A stretch of DNA of 64,000 nt, taken from assembly GCA_963717195.1 (NCBI GenBank), contig CAVQVR010000002.1, positions 255,612-319,611 on the forward strand, written 5' to 3'. Each line of letters opens with the position of its first letter. Position 1 is the stretch's first letter. Position numbers and translations under genes: made by a program. Shown here one piece after another: positions 27,823-36,660 of this stretch. The DNA is from JACDAE01 sp963717195 (GTDB taxonomy: Bacteria; Chloroflexota; Ktedonobacteria; Ktedonobacterales; Ktedonobacteraceae). Under the pieces are notes generated by a model. That model did not search any database, was not told the DNA's origin, and saw only the letters and a list, made by a program, of their open reading frames with translations.

Positions 27823-28831
27823 TTCTGGACTTGCTGAACAGATAAATGCAACGCTGGTACAAGAAGCAATGGCGCTGATTGAACCGGCACAGCGTATTGC
27901 ACTGCTCGCCCATCAGCATCCTGATGGAGATTGCCTCGGGTCGGCATTAGGCTTTGCACATATACTACAAGCGATGGGCAAAACCTGCGTTCCGGCATGT
28001 GCAGATCCAGCTCCCAAAACATTCGAGTTTCTTCCTGGCATCGATACGCTCCAGACCACACTGGGAGATGAGCGCTTCGACCTCGTAATTGCTCTAGATG
28101 CTGGCGAATTAACGCGTTACGGCGTACTCTATGAGCACCACCGCGCCTTTCTTGACTCCGCCACCATTCTTAATATAGACCATCACATCAGCAGTCAGGG
28201 CTGTGGACGTGTCAACATCATTGACCCGGTCAGCGCCGCCACTGCTGAGTTGCTCATCCTCTTCCAGCAGCAAGCTCAGTTACCCCTGAGCAAAGATGCC
28301 GCTACTTGCCTGCTCACCGGAATCATCACCGATACCGCTTCATTTCAGCACACCAGCACCACCCCCCGTACAATGGAGGTGGGAGCAGTGCTGCTGCGAG
28401 CAGGGGCAATTCCCGAAACCATTGCCAGACCCATCTTTCGGACGCAACCGCTGGTGCAGATGCGCTTTCGTGCTCTAGTCATCGAGAAAGCTCAGACGAC
28501 CTGTAATGGACAAATCATCTGGTCATACACAGACGACAAAATGCTGGCCGCCACTGGAGCAACGGCAGATATGGATGATAACTTCTCCGCAGTATTACGT
28601 GATATTGAAGGTGTGCAGATCGCAGTTCTTTTTAAAAGCTACGGAGACCTGCAAACAACACGCCTGAGCATACGTAGCGCCGAACCATACAATGCAGCCG
28701 AAATCTGCGGACGCTTCGGTGGTGGTGGGCATGCACGTGCAGCAGGAGCTACTCTTTCCTTGCCACTAAGCGAAGCAATAATGATGGTCATAGCAGAACT
28801 GGAGCAAGAGGTCAAAAAACAGGAGGGTTAA
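27803..28831 (+). CDS. nrnA: DHH/DHHA1 phosphoesterase, NrnA type
   Basis: 342 residues from an ATG at 27803. Metal-binding motifs are in order: HPDGDCLGS, ALDAGE, NIDHHIS and TDTASF, with the DHHA1 motif GRFGGGGHARAAG near the end. Relatives degrade nano-RNAs and convert pAp to AMP. The position after rbfA and before truB matches many genomes. Confidence 0.93.
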   Translation: MSTTLYNSGLAEQINATLVQEAMALIEPAQRIALLAHQHPDGDCLGSALGFAHILQAMGKTCVPACADPAPKTFEFLPGIDTLQTTLGDERFDLVIALDAGELTRYGVLYEHHRAFLDSATILNIDHHISSQGCGRVNIIDPVSAATAELLILFQQQAQLPLSKDAATCLLTGIITDTASFQHTSTTPRTMEVGAVLLRAGAIPETIARPIFRTQPLVQMRFRALVIEKAQTTCNGQIIWSYTDDKMLAATGATADMDDNFSAVLRDIEGVQIAVLFKSYGDLQTTRLSIRSAEPYNAAEICGRFGGGGHARAAGATLSLPLSEAIMMVIAELEQEVKKQEG

Positions 28832-28858
28832 TAACTGGTGCACCAGCAAAGGGAAAAT

Positions 28859-29848
28859 ATGGATGGGATTCTGAATATCAATAAGGCTACAGGAATGACC
28901 TCGCACGATGTTGTAGCAAAGGTACGCAAGCTGCTCAAGCAAAAGCGTGTTGGTCATGCAGGGACGCTTGATCCCGCTGCAAGTGGAGTATTGCCGATCT
29001 GCATAGGTCTGGGAACACGCGTTGCAGAATATTTGAGCGAGAGCGGCAAAGCATACCGGGCAACAATCCACTTTGGCGTCGTCACCGATACCTATGACAC
29101 CGAGGGTAACATTCTACGTACCAGCGATGCCAGTGACCTGAAGTTAGCTCGCCTCGAAGAAATATTGTCCCATTTCCTGGGTTCACAGATGCAAGTTCCA
29201 CCGCTCTATTCCGCGATTAAGCTGCAGGGACAACCAGCATATAAACGTATACGGGCGGGAGAGGAGATCACACTAGAGGCGCGTCCAATCGAAATCTACG
29301 CATTGCATATCGTCAACTGGCAGGCTCCCCTGCTCACCCTTGATATTGAATGTAGCAAGGGGACATATATTCGTTCACTGGCCTACGACATGGGAGAATA
29401 TACTGGTTACGGAGCCCATCTCGCTGGCCTGGTACGTACACGCAGTGGTCCATTCACACTCGAAAAGAGCATTCCTCTGGAGAAACTGGCGGAATTCGTA
29501 GAGCAGGGCACGCTAGTAAACACCGTCTTTCCTCCTGATTATGCACTGCAACACTATCCAGCCCTTTCCCTTGATGAGAAAACGGCAGAACGCATACTGC
29601 ATGGAAACCCCTTTCGGCACGACCAGTCATCACTCCAACTAGAAGGCGATCTGGCCCGTATTTATGATAGCAGCGGTCATTTTCTTGCCATTGCCAGTTG
29701 GGATGAAGTAGAGCAGGTATGGCAACCCAAAAAGTTTTTGGATCGAATGCTGAATGAAACATGCCTAAATGGCGTAGGGGCGTCACCTTGCGTGCGCCCA
29801 TGTGCCAGGGAACATAATTCATCCGGAACCGGGGCGCACGCAAGGTGA
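28859..29848 (+). CDS. truB: tRNA pseudouridine-55 synthase with a repeat-encoded C-terminal tail
   Basis: Family members start MDGILN..., which favours the ATG at 28859 with AAAGGG just upstream; a GTG at 28838 would add seven residues. The catalytic motif HAGTLDPAASGVLP is present, as are YSAIKLQGQPAYKRIRAGE and SKGTYIRSLAYDMGE. The last ~26 residues (from NGVGASPCVRPC) are encoded by the left arm and loop of a palindromic repeat at 29774-29857, so the original stop was lost or displaced. The tail has no resemblance to TruB and is probably harmless. Confidence 0.92.
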   Translation: MDGILNINKATGMTSHDVVAKVRKLLKQKRVGHAGTLDPAASGVLPICIGLGTRVAEYLSESGKAYRATIHFGVVTDTYDTEGNILRTSDASDLKLARLEEILSHFLGSQMQVPPLYSAIKLQGQPAYKRIRAGEEITLEARPIEIYALHIVNWQAPLLTLDIECSKGTYIRSLAYDMGEYTGYGAHLAGLVRTRSGPFTLEKSIPLEKLAEFVEQGTLVNTVFPPDYALQHYPALSLDEKTAERILHGNPFRHDQSSLQLEGDLARIYDSSGHFLAIASWDEVEQVWQPKKFLDRMLNETCLNGVGASPCVRPCAREHNSSGTGAHAR

Positions 29849-29857
29849 CGCCCCTAC
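29774..29857. repeat. perfect 26-base palindromic element inside the end of truB
   Basis: GTAGGGGCGTCACCTTGCGT plus six bases (29774-29799) pair exactly with 29832-29857; the loop is 32 bases. The truB stop lies in the right arm. The hairpin may also end transcription. Confidence 0.85.
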
Positions 29858-29879
29858 GTCGGCACTATGGCTACCCTTA

Positions 29880-29909
29880 TTGCTAGCAAGAATTAACCTG
29901 TGGTACTAT
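29880..29909 (+). promoter_or_regulatory. candidate ribF promoter
   Basis: TTGCTA (29880-29885) and TACTAT (29904-29909) are 18 bases apart. Two copies of the palindrome AAGTACTT (29931-29938 and 29955-29962) follow before the start codon and could be an operator pair. No FMN riboswitch is visible. Confidence 0.4.
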
Positions 29910-29973
29910 AGGCGAGAGAAGAGTAAGGATAAGTACTTCAGACCCATAGGTAGGAAGTACTTTACAATAGACG

Positions 29974-30936
29974 ATGGAATACACAACAACCTTAGCACCA
30001 AACGAACCAATTGCAATCACAATTGGCAATTTCGATGGTATCCACAAAGGGCACCAGCGACTAATGCATGAACTGGCAAAAACCGCTCGATCATCGCAGA
30101 GCAAGCCAGTGATCGTAACGTTTTCACCGCACACTTTAACGGTCGTGCGACCAGATATTTATGTACGCTACCTGACAACATTGGAAGAAAAGCTGGCGCT
30201 GGCACAAAAGTACGGAGAAGTGGAAGGAAGTATCGTTATTTATTTTACGCCTGCCGTCGCTGCAATGAGCGCAACTGAGTTCATGGACATATTGCGTACG
30301 CATTTTCAACTCAGAGCGCTCGTAGTAGGAGAAAACTTCAGCCTTGGCCATAATCGCAAAGGAGACATAACGTTTCTGGAAAAGTATGGGCTGGAGCATC
30401 AGATGCGCATACAAGCTCTTCCACTGGAAGAGGCTGAGAACACGCGCATCAGCAGCACGCGTATCCGTACGCTGATTAATGAAGGCACTATCGCGGAAGC
30501 TAACGAGCTATTGGGTCATCCAATGCTGTTAACAGGCATCGTGAGCCAGGGAGATAAGCGTGGACGGCAATTGGGATTTCCAACCGCAAATATTCACCCT
30601 GACCCCCACAAATTATTGCCCGCGGACGGTGTTTATGCGGTGCGAACCCATGTGCACGGGAGTAGAGAAGGCGGTAACAGTGACGTACAGGGAGAGCCCT
30701 ACGTCTATAAAGGTGTTGCCAATATTGGGGTACGTCCTACGTTTAATGGAACAGAACGCCTGGTAGAAGTGCACCTGTTAGACGTTGATCTTGACCTTTA
30801 TGGAAAAGAGTTGAGCATAGATTTTATCGCACGCTTGCGAGGTGAGCAACGTTTTCCAGGTATTGATGCCTTAAAACAGCAGATCGCAGCCGATGTACAG
30901 CAAGCACGTCAGCTTCTAGCAGTGAACTACCATTGA
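29974..30936 (+). CDS. ribF: bifunctional riboflavin kinase / FMN adenylyltransferase
   Basis: 320 residues. The adenylyltransferase half has GNFDGIHKGHQ and SSTRIR; the riboflavin kinase half (~185-310) has GDKRGRQLGFPTANI and GVANIGVRPTFNG. It makes FMN and FAD from riboflavin. Order truB-ribF is common. The sequence is intact. Confidence 0.95.
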   Translation: MEYTTTLAPNEPIAITIGNFDGIHKGHQRLMHELAKTARSSQSKPVIVTFSPHTLTVVRPDIYVRYLTTLEEKLALAQKYGEVEGSIVIYFTPAVAAMSATEFMDILRTHFQLRALVVGENFSLGHNRKGDITFLEKYGLEHQMRIQALPLEEAENTRISSTRIRTLINEGTIAEANELLGHPMLLTGIVSQGDKRGRQLGFPTANIHPDPHKLLPADGVYAVRTHVHGSREGGNSDVQGEPYVYKGVANIGVRPTFNGTERLVEVHLLDVDLDLYGKELSIDFIARLRGEQRFPGIDALKQQIAADVQQARQLLAVNYH

Positions 30937-30992
30937 GCTAAAGACTTCGTGGTTTTCTCGTCAAGTTTTTATGAATATAGGAGCGTGAGCCA

Positions 30993-31895
30993 TTGAAAGC
31001 TCGCCAGAACCCGTTAACAAAATTTGAATCAATGATGCAGCGCATGGTTGAAGGTCCATTTGCGCGTCTGTTCCCTTCGCGGCTGGAGCCGGTAGAGATC
31101 GCACGCAAACTGGAACGCTCCATGGAAGACAATACGTTGCTGCAAGGAGAAGGACGCCGACTTGCGCCAAATGTCTACGATATCTACATGAGTATTAAAG
31201 ATCATCAGCAACTGGCTCCCGGCCAGGCCATGCTGATTCGTGACTGGCAGAACCACCTGGTGGAATTTGCGCGGCAACATCGTTTCACCCTTCGCACTAT
31301 GCCTATTATCCGCTTGCATGCTGATAGCTCGTTGCGTACTGGCCTGGTACGCATTGAAACGGAGATGGCGGATCAGCAATTGGGCGCAGAAGGTGGTATG
31401 AATACCCAGGCATTGAGCGCAGAACAACTGGCACAATTGCGTGCACAATTGCAGCCAGGCCAGCAGCTCCCCGGCATAGACAATTCCACGCCTTCTCAAC
31501 GCTCAAGTGGATATCCCAGTATCGCCAATGCCCCTGATCTAGCACGACCAGCCGTTGCGAACAATTCCAACAATTTTGTACAGGCAGCAGCACCGATGCC
31601 GCAGGCGTGGCTTACTATTCGCTTGCCGCAGGCCGGGCAGCAAATATATCGTATCGAAAAACCTATTATTAATATCGGTCGTCAACTTAGTAATGATATT
31701 ATCGTCGAAGATAAGCGCGTCTCACGCTATCACGCCCAGATAAAGTATCAACCTGATGGACAATTTGCCATCTTTGATCTCGGTAGTACAAATGGGATAA
31801 CGATCAATAGTACTCCGCATATGCGACAGCATGTGTTGCGCAACGGTGATCGTTTCACTATTGGAAGCTACGATTTTTTCTTCGAGAGAAGGTGA
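30993..31895 (+). CDS. fhaA: FhaA-like protein (DUF3662 plus FHA)
   Basis: 300 residues from a TTG at 30993 with TAGGAGCG upstream; no ATG or GTG fits. Residues 1-120 are the FhaA N-terminal domain (FESMMQRMVEGPFARLFPS, PVEIARKLER). A Gln/Pro-rich linker precedes an FHA domain (~220-295) with GRQLSND, SRYHAQI and DLGSTNG. In Actinobacteria FhaA binds phosphorylated cell-wall regulators under PknB control. It reads phosphothreonine marks such as those of the kinase at 2244. Confidence 0.9.
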   Translation: MKARQNPLTKFESMMQRMVEGPFARLFPSRLEPVEIARKLERSMEDNTLLQGEGRRLAPNVYDIYMSIKDHQQLAPGQAMLIRDWQNHLVEFARQHRFTLRTMPIIRLHADSSLRTGLVRIETEMADQQLGAEGGMNTQALSAEQLAQLRAQLQPGQQLPGIDNSTPSQRSSGYPSIANAPDLARPAVANNSNNFVQAAAPMPQAWLTIRLPQAGQQIYRIEKPIINIGRQLSNDIIVEDKRVSRYHAQIKYQPDGQFAIFDLGSTNGITINSTPHMRQHVLRNGDRFTIGSYDFFFERR

Positions 31896-31903
31896 GATCT
31901 TAC

Positions 31904-32135
31904 AATGCCATTACAAATAATTCATTCTTATTCATATTAAGACTGTTGCTGGTTGTTCTGCTCTACCTTTTCCTGATGCAGGTAGTCATAGTAATCACAC
32001 GCGATCTGCGTAAGACGGCAACAGCAACGCGGACGGCGTCGTCAAAACGCAACGCGTGCTCGGTCATCTTATTGTGGTAGATAGTGGACCTAGCAGCCTC
32101 TTACCAGGAACACGCTTTGATCTTGAGTCACAGAC
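31904..32135 (+). CDS. fhaB: FhaB-like protein, frameshifted and cut at the chimera join
   Basis: Directly after fhaA, a membrane helix (LRLLLVVLLYLFLMQVVIVI) is followed by a short basic linker. One base seems to be missing near 32010-32035. In the other frame the expected pre-FHA strand follows (VLGHLIVVDSGPSSLLPGTRF, DLESQT). The FHA glycine-arginine motif that should come next never appears. Coding similarity ends between 32129 and 32145, where the sequence changes character. Start position is uncertain. Confidence 0.7.
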
Positions 32136-32574
32136 CAAAGGTTCCCCTGACGGCCGAAGGTAAGCAGCTTATGGATATGTGACGACCCAGCGTCAATCCT
32201 ACGACTCGGCCCTGCACGACTTGACTCGCTCCAAAACCCGCCTCGTCCCGCGGGCGGCCCGGGTACGGGGCCCGCGAAGGGCCGGGCGAAGACCGAGCCG
32301 CCGGCGGCGAACGGCGAACCGCGGCCCGCCGAGGCGACGGCGACTCCGCCCGTCGTCGAGACCGGCGGCAGAGCCAGCGCTGTGACCGCGAGTCAGCGCC
32401 TGGGGAAATGCGTTGCGGATCGGACGTTTCGGGGCGGGGAGCCCTCACGACGAAGCCCGGGTTGCCGTTGCGACCGAGGCGGCGCGCGGCGATCGCGAAC
32501 CTCCGGCCGAGCCGACGCCCGCGCTCGACCCGACCCGAGCTCGAGGCGTCGGGCGCGACCGCTGCCGAGCGCAA
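32136..32574. other. join region, no supported gene
   Basis: From here GC rises sharply and codon use changes to that of the planctomycete part. Open frames occur on both strands, as expected at high GC, and none resembles a known family. It may be the tail of a low-complexity planctomycete protein cut by the join, but I cannot fix a frame. Confidence 0.4.
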
Positions 32575-32740
32575 GTCGACCGGGAAAACGACCAGACCCA
32601 TTTCCGTGGTCGCCCCGCCGAGCCGATGATCGAGGCCGACGTCGACCGGGAAACGACCGGACCCATTTCCGTGGTCGCACCGCCGAGCCGATGATCGAGG
32701 CCGACGTCGACCGGGAAACGACCGGACCCATTTCGGCGGG
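32575..32740. repeat. tandem repeat of 65-66 bases, two and a half copies
   Basis: Units begin GTCGACCGGGAAA at 32575, 32641 and 32706; the third is partial, and another fragment (ACGACCAGACCCATTT) follows near 32775. In one plus-strand frame a unit reads like NDQTHFRGR...EPMIEADVDRET, and repeats of this kind may belong to a fast-evolving coding tail. Unit lengths of 66 and 65 would break the frame, again suggesting a base error. Confidence 0.7.
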
Positions 32741-32846
32741 CTGGCTGGGGTTCGTGCCTGGAGGCCGCCCCCAGACGACCAGACCCATTTTGCCGGTCGA
32801 TCCCTCCTTCGAGGCCAGGCTCAAGACGTCCTGTGACACTCCCCAC

Positions 32847-33217
32847 GGTCTGAAGACCGGGGGCTTCTCGGTTGGTCCGGGAGGCTAGATTATTCTCCCC
32901 CGAGCGACTTGCGTGGTGTCCACACCTACTACCTGGCGAAAGCCAGGATACTTTGCTCGTTTGTGTGGTTGATGTTTTACAAGGGGACCTTCTCCCCTTA
33001 ACCGCCAACACCAAGTTGCCAAAGAGCAGGTTGCCCTTGCGGGCCTTCCTTTCGGGAACGTCACCAGTGCAAGGTGTACCTTACACCGGCCAAGGTGATG
33101 ATACCAAATACAGGTCAAAAAGGCAACCGGCTAAAGCCGGAGGAAAGGGCTAAAGCCCGAAGAAAAGCGTTTCATCCACTGGGACTGAAGTCCGGTGGCA
33201 TTCACGGGCTAAAGCCC
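32847..33217. mobile_element. cluster of CTRAAG-loop hairpins, possible IS200/IS605-type remnant
   Basis: Five short hairpins share the loop T(A/G)AAG: GGTCTGAAGACC (32847), CCGGCTAAAGCCGG (33127), GGGCTAAAGCCC (33147), GGACTGAAGTCC (33182) and GGGCTAAAGCCC (33206). Ends of IS200/IS605-family elements and their non-autonomous derivatives carry subterminal hairpins of this sort next to tetranucleotide-like flanks (TTCAC at 33201). No tnpA or tnpB reading frame is present, so at most it is a relic or a non-autonomous copy. The stretch 33218-33677 shows no gene. Confidence 0.4.
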
Positions 33218-33677
33218 AAGGTTGGTAAAGAAATAGGGGCGGAGGGACGACGGATCATGCTGGCCCGTTTGCACGAGCGAAACCGCCAGCTCAACGAGCA
33301 GGCTGACGCCGAAGAAGCTCGGAGCGCGGGCCCGTGCCCGGCTCCGCGCGAAGCCAACCTGCAAAGGCTGGCCGCGGTAGTGCCTGCATGAGGGTCCGGC
33401 TGGGGAGGCGGTCCGGGCACCACCGGATGGGGGCTAGTCGTAACTGCCCGGGAGATCGCGACGTGGCTGTTCCAGGACAGCGAAGTCTGAAATCTGGTTG
33501 AGGCGGCGCGAGCAACGGGAAGAGTAGCCGTCGCTGGAGTGGCTCACCAGCAACATGGTATCCTAGTATAACCAACGCATCACCGTCGGCGAATCCGACT
33601 GGGTGTGGGCCTTCGAACGCACAAAGACTGACGGCCTGCGGGCGTGCAAGCCCTTCACGCGGGAGAATGGATCGCTC

Positions 33678-33920
33678 ATGCCGACGGTCTTGCGAAGCGG
33701 CCCGTACCGCTTCTACTTCTACAGCCATGAACCCCATGAGCCGCCGCATGTCCATGTTGACAGGGATGATTTGTCGGCCAACTTCTGGATGCAGCCAGTC
33801 GGCCTCGCAAGGAACTTCGGCTTCTCGCCCAAGGAGTTGCGGCGGCTTCAGAAACTGGTGATTCAGCATCAAGCGGCATTCTTGGAGGCTTGGCATGGGC
33901 ATCTTGGCGCTGGGGGCTGA
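33678..33920 (+). CDS. DUF4160 protein
   Basis: 80 residues from an ATG at 33678. The text MPTVLRSGPYRFYFYSHEPHEPPHVHVDRD is the hallmark of DUF4160 (the His-rich HEPPHVHV core). It overlaps the DUF2442 gene by 26 bases. Such pairs occur widely and have been treated as toxin-antitoxin-like, without a settled mechanism. This pair is one of the few right-hand units without a frameshift. Confidence 0.85.
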   Translation: MPTVLRSGPYRFYFYSHEPHEPPHVHVDRDDLSANFWMQPVGLARNFGFSPKELRRLQKLVIQHQAAFLEAWHGHLGAGG

Positions 33921-34203
33921 CGAGCGGGTCACCGACGTGAAATTCACGAAAGACACCTTGAGTGTCGGCCTGCGGGACGGGCGGACCATCACGGTCCCGC
34001 TCGCCTGGTATCCTCGCTTGTTCAATGCAACCGCGGCCCAGCGGAAGAACTGGCGGGTCGCGGGTGGCGGCTACGGTATCCATTGGCCGGACGTTGATGA
34101 GGACCTGAGCACGGAAGGACTCTTGCGGGGGCGCCTGCCCCTGCGCTCGACACAGCCCACGGCTCAGAGCAGCGCGGGCCGCCGAACCAAACGCTCCACC
34201 TGA
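33895..34203 (+). CDS. DUF2442 protein
   Basis: 102 residues. VTDVKFTKDTLSVGLRDGRTITVPLAWYPRL and NWRVAGGGYGIHWPDVDEDLS are typical DUF2442; the Arg/Ser-rich tail is not part of the domain. The start overlaps the DUF4160 gene, so the two are co-translated. Partner and function unknown. Confidence 0.85.
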   Translation: MGILALGADERVTDVKFTKDTLSVGLRDGRTITVPLAWYPRLFNATAAQRKNWRVAGGGYGIHWPDVDEDLSTEGLLRGRLPLRSTQPTAQSSAGRRTKRST

Positions 34204-34472
34204 CCCCCTCCCTCCCGAACCTGCCCGCTGACAGTCCCCGGTCCTTTAACTGCCAAAACGGCAGGCCCCGGCCCTGCCCGAAAAACATTCACATTCCCCA
34301 AGTCAGTTCATCGCAATTATTAACGCCTCTTGGAGTGCCTGGTATACGACTTGCACTGCGCTTTCGGTCTAAATCTCACTACCGGGGTACGGTGCGGCGT
34401 GGTTGCCCCGGCCGTTCCCGGCCGTTCGCGGCGGGGGCGGTACCTCTGGACTGCATCGAAGGAGAGAAAACC

Positions 34473-36147
34473 GTGGCGAAGATGTTGGCCTACGATGAGG
34501 AGGCCCGCCAGAAGCTGGCGAGCGGCGTGACGAAGCTGGCCCGGGCCGTCCGGAGCACCTTGGGACCGCGCGGCCGCAACGCTGTGATCGACAAGGGTTG
34601 GGGGAGCCCGACCATCACCAAGGACGGCGTGACGGTGGCCGAGGAGATCGAGCTGACCGACCCCTACGAGAACATGGGCGCCCAGCTCGTCAAGGAGGCC
34701 GCGAGCAAGACCTCCGACTCCGCGGGCGACGGCACGACGACCGCCACGGTCCTGGCCGAGGCGATCTTCAAGGAGGGCTGAAGTCGCTGGCCGCCGGCGC
34801 CGATCCGATGGCGCTGAAGCGGGGCATCGACAAGGCGGTCGAGGCGGTCGTCGAGCACGTCAAGGGTCAGTCGAAGAAGGTCTCGGGCAAGAAAGAGATC
34901 ACCGAGGTCGCCGCGATCGCCGTCGAACAACGACCGACGATCGGCGAGAAGCTCGCCGACGCCTTCGAGAAGGTCGGGACCGACGGGGTGATCACGGTCG
35001 AGGAGGGCAAGGGCTTCGAGACGACCGTCGACGTGGTCGAGGGGATGCAGTTCGACCGCGGCTACCTCAGCCCCCACTTCGTCACCGACCAGGACCGCAT
35101 GGAAGTGTCCTCGAAGACCCGTACATCCTGATCTATGAAGAAAAGGTCAGCTCGCCGACCAAGCTGATCCCCCTCCTGGAGCAGCTCGCCCGGCCAACCG
35201 GCCGCTCCTGGTGATCGCCGAGGACATCGAGGGCGAGGCGCTGGCCACCCTGGTCGTCAACAAGCTCGCGGCATCCTCAAGGTCGCGGCCGTCAAGGCCC
35301 CCGGCTACGGCGACCGCCGCAAGGCGATGCTCGGCGATATCGCCGTCCTGACCGGCGGCAAGGCGATCTTCAAGGACCTCGGAATCGACCTCGAGAACGT
35401 CCAGCTCGCCGACCTGGGCAAGGCCCACAAGGTCACCATCGACAGCGAGAACACCACGATCATCGACGGGGCCGGCACCCACGACGAGATCAAGGGGCGG
35501 ACCGAGATGATCCGCCGCGAGATCACCGAGACCGACAGCGAGTACGACCGCGAGAAGCTCCAGGAGCGGCTCGCCAAGCTCGCCGGCGGCGTCGCCCAGA
35601 TCAACGTCGGCGCGGCCACCGAAACCGAGATGAAGGAACGCAAGGCCCTGGTCGAGGACGCCCTGCACGCCACCCTGCGCGGCCATCGAGGAAGGGGTCG
35701 TCCCCGGCGGTGGCACCGCCTTGATCCCGCCGCCGCCGCCGCTCGACGACCTCAAGCTCACCGGCGACGAAGCCAGCGGCGTCCAGATCGTCCACCGCGC
35801 CCTCGAACAGCCCGCCGCTACATCGCCGAGAACGCCGGTATCGACGGCGCGGTCGTCGTCAACAAGATCCAGAAGTCGAAGGACGCCAACTTCGGCTACA
35901 ACGCCGAAACCAGCCAGTGGGGCGACATGTTCGCCGCCGGGATCGTCGATCCGGCCAAGGTGACCCGCTCCGCCCTGCAGAACGCCGCCTCCGTCGCGGG
36001 CCTCCTCCTGACCACCGAAGCCCTCATCGCCGAACCCCCAAGAAGAAGGCCGAGCCCGCCGGTCACCATGACGACCATGGCGGTGGCATGGGAGGAATGG
36101 GTGGCATGGGAGGAATGGGTGGCATGGGTGGCATGGGGATGATGTGA
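34473..36147 (+). CDS. groEL: chaperonin GroEL, copy 1 (GGM tail), split by about seven indels
   Basis: A GTG start at 34473 after GAAGGAGAG gives AKMLAYDEEARQKL. Frames must be joined near 34779, 35107, 35193, 35265, 35685, 35812 and 36035 to read a full ~550-residue chaperonin, including DGTTTAT (ATPase site) and the closing Gly-Met repeats to MM. Most breaks are a missing G or C in a run (GGC CTG to GGCTG; GTG GTC to GTGTC; GCC CGC to GCCGC). The protein between breaks is well conserved, so I treat this as one functional gene with consensus errors. GroEL folds proteins in a double ring with GroES. Confidence 0.85.
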
Positions 36148-36266
36148 GCCAGCCGCCGGCGCAGCGTCTACACGATCGTTCGCACGGAATGCGTTTTCAA
36201 CCTTGCAGAACCAACAGTCGGACGGCCGCGGGGCCGTCCGCGGAGACAGCAAAAGGAACGTTACGC

Positions 36267-36562
36267 ATGGCCCAAAGATTCGCCCGCTCGAAGACCGCGT
36301 CGTGATCAAGCAGATTGAAGCCGAGGAGAAGACGGCCGGCGGGATCGTCCTGCCCGACACGGCCAAGGAGAAGCCACAGCGGGGCAAGGTGCTCGCCGTC
36401 GGCCCAGGCAAGCTCCTCGACTCGGGCGAGCGCGCCGCGATCGGCGTGACTGAGGGGGACGAGGTCCTCTTCGGCAAGTATTCGGGGATGGAGATCAAAG
36501 TGGACGGCGAGGAGATCAAGATCCTTCGCGAGTCCGATATCCTCGCGAAAATTGTCAAGTGA
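36267..36562 (+). CDS. groES: co-chaperonin GroES
   Basis: From ATG 36267 one C is missing in the second-third codon (GCC CCA to GCCCA); after that the frame reads KIRPLEDRVVIKQIEAEEKTAGGIVLPDTAK, the mobile loop, and ends KILRESDILAKIVK. About 98 residues, the normal length. It lies between the two groEL copies on the same strand. Confidence 0.88.
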
Positions 36563-36660
36563 GACCGGGGGCGGCGCCGGGCAGGCGAAGCGACTTCTGC
36601 CGTCCCGGCCGCAGCCCCGACATCCAGCCCTACCCCCACTTACTGAGGAGAGATTGTCCC

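Noticed and set aside
29881..29973. FMN riboswitch before ribF
   Set aside because: The conserved FMN-aptamer segments are absent; only short AAGTACTT palindromes are present.
32575..32740. CRISPR or phage attachment repeats
   Set aside because: Units abut without spacers and look like expanded coding sequence.
33074..33391. Small basic protein frame across the hairpin cluster
   Set aside because: It reads through several hairpins, has no ribosome binding site and resembles nothing.
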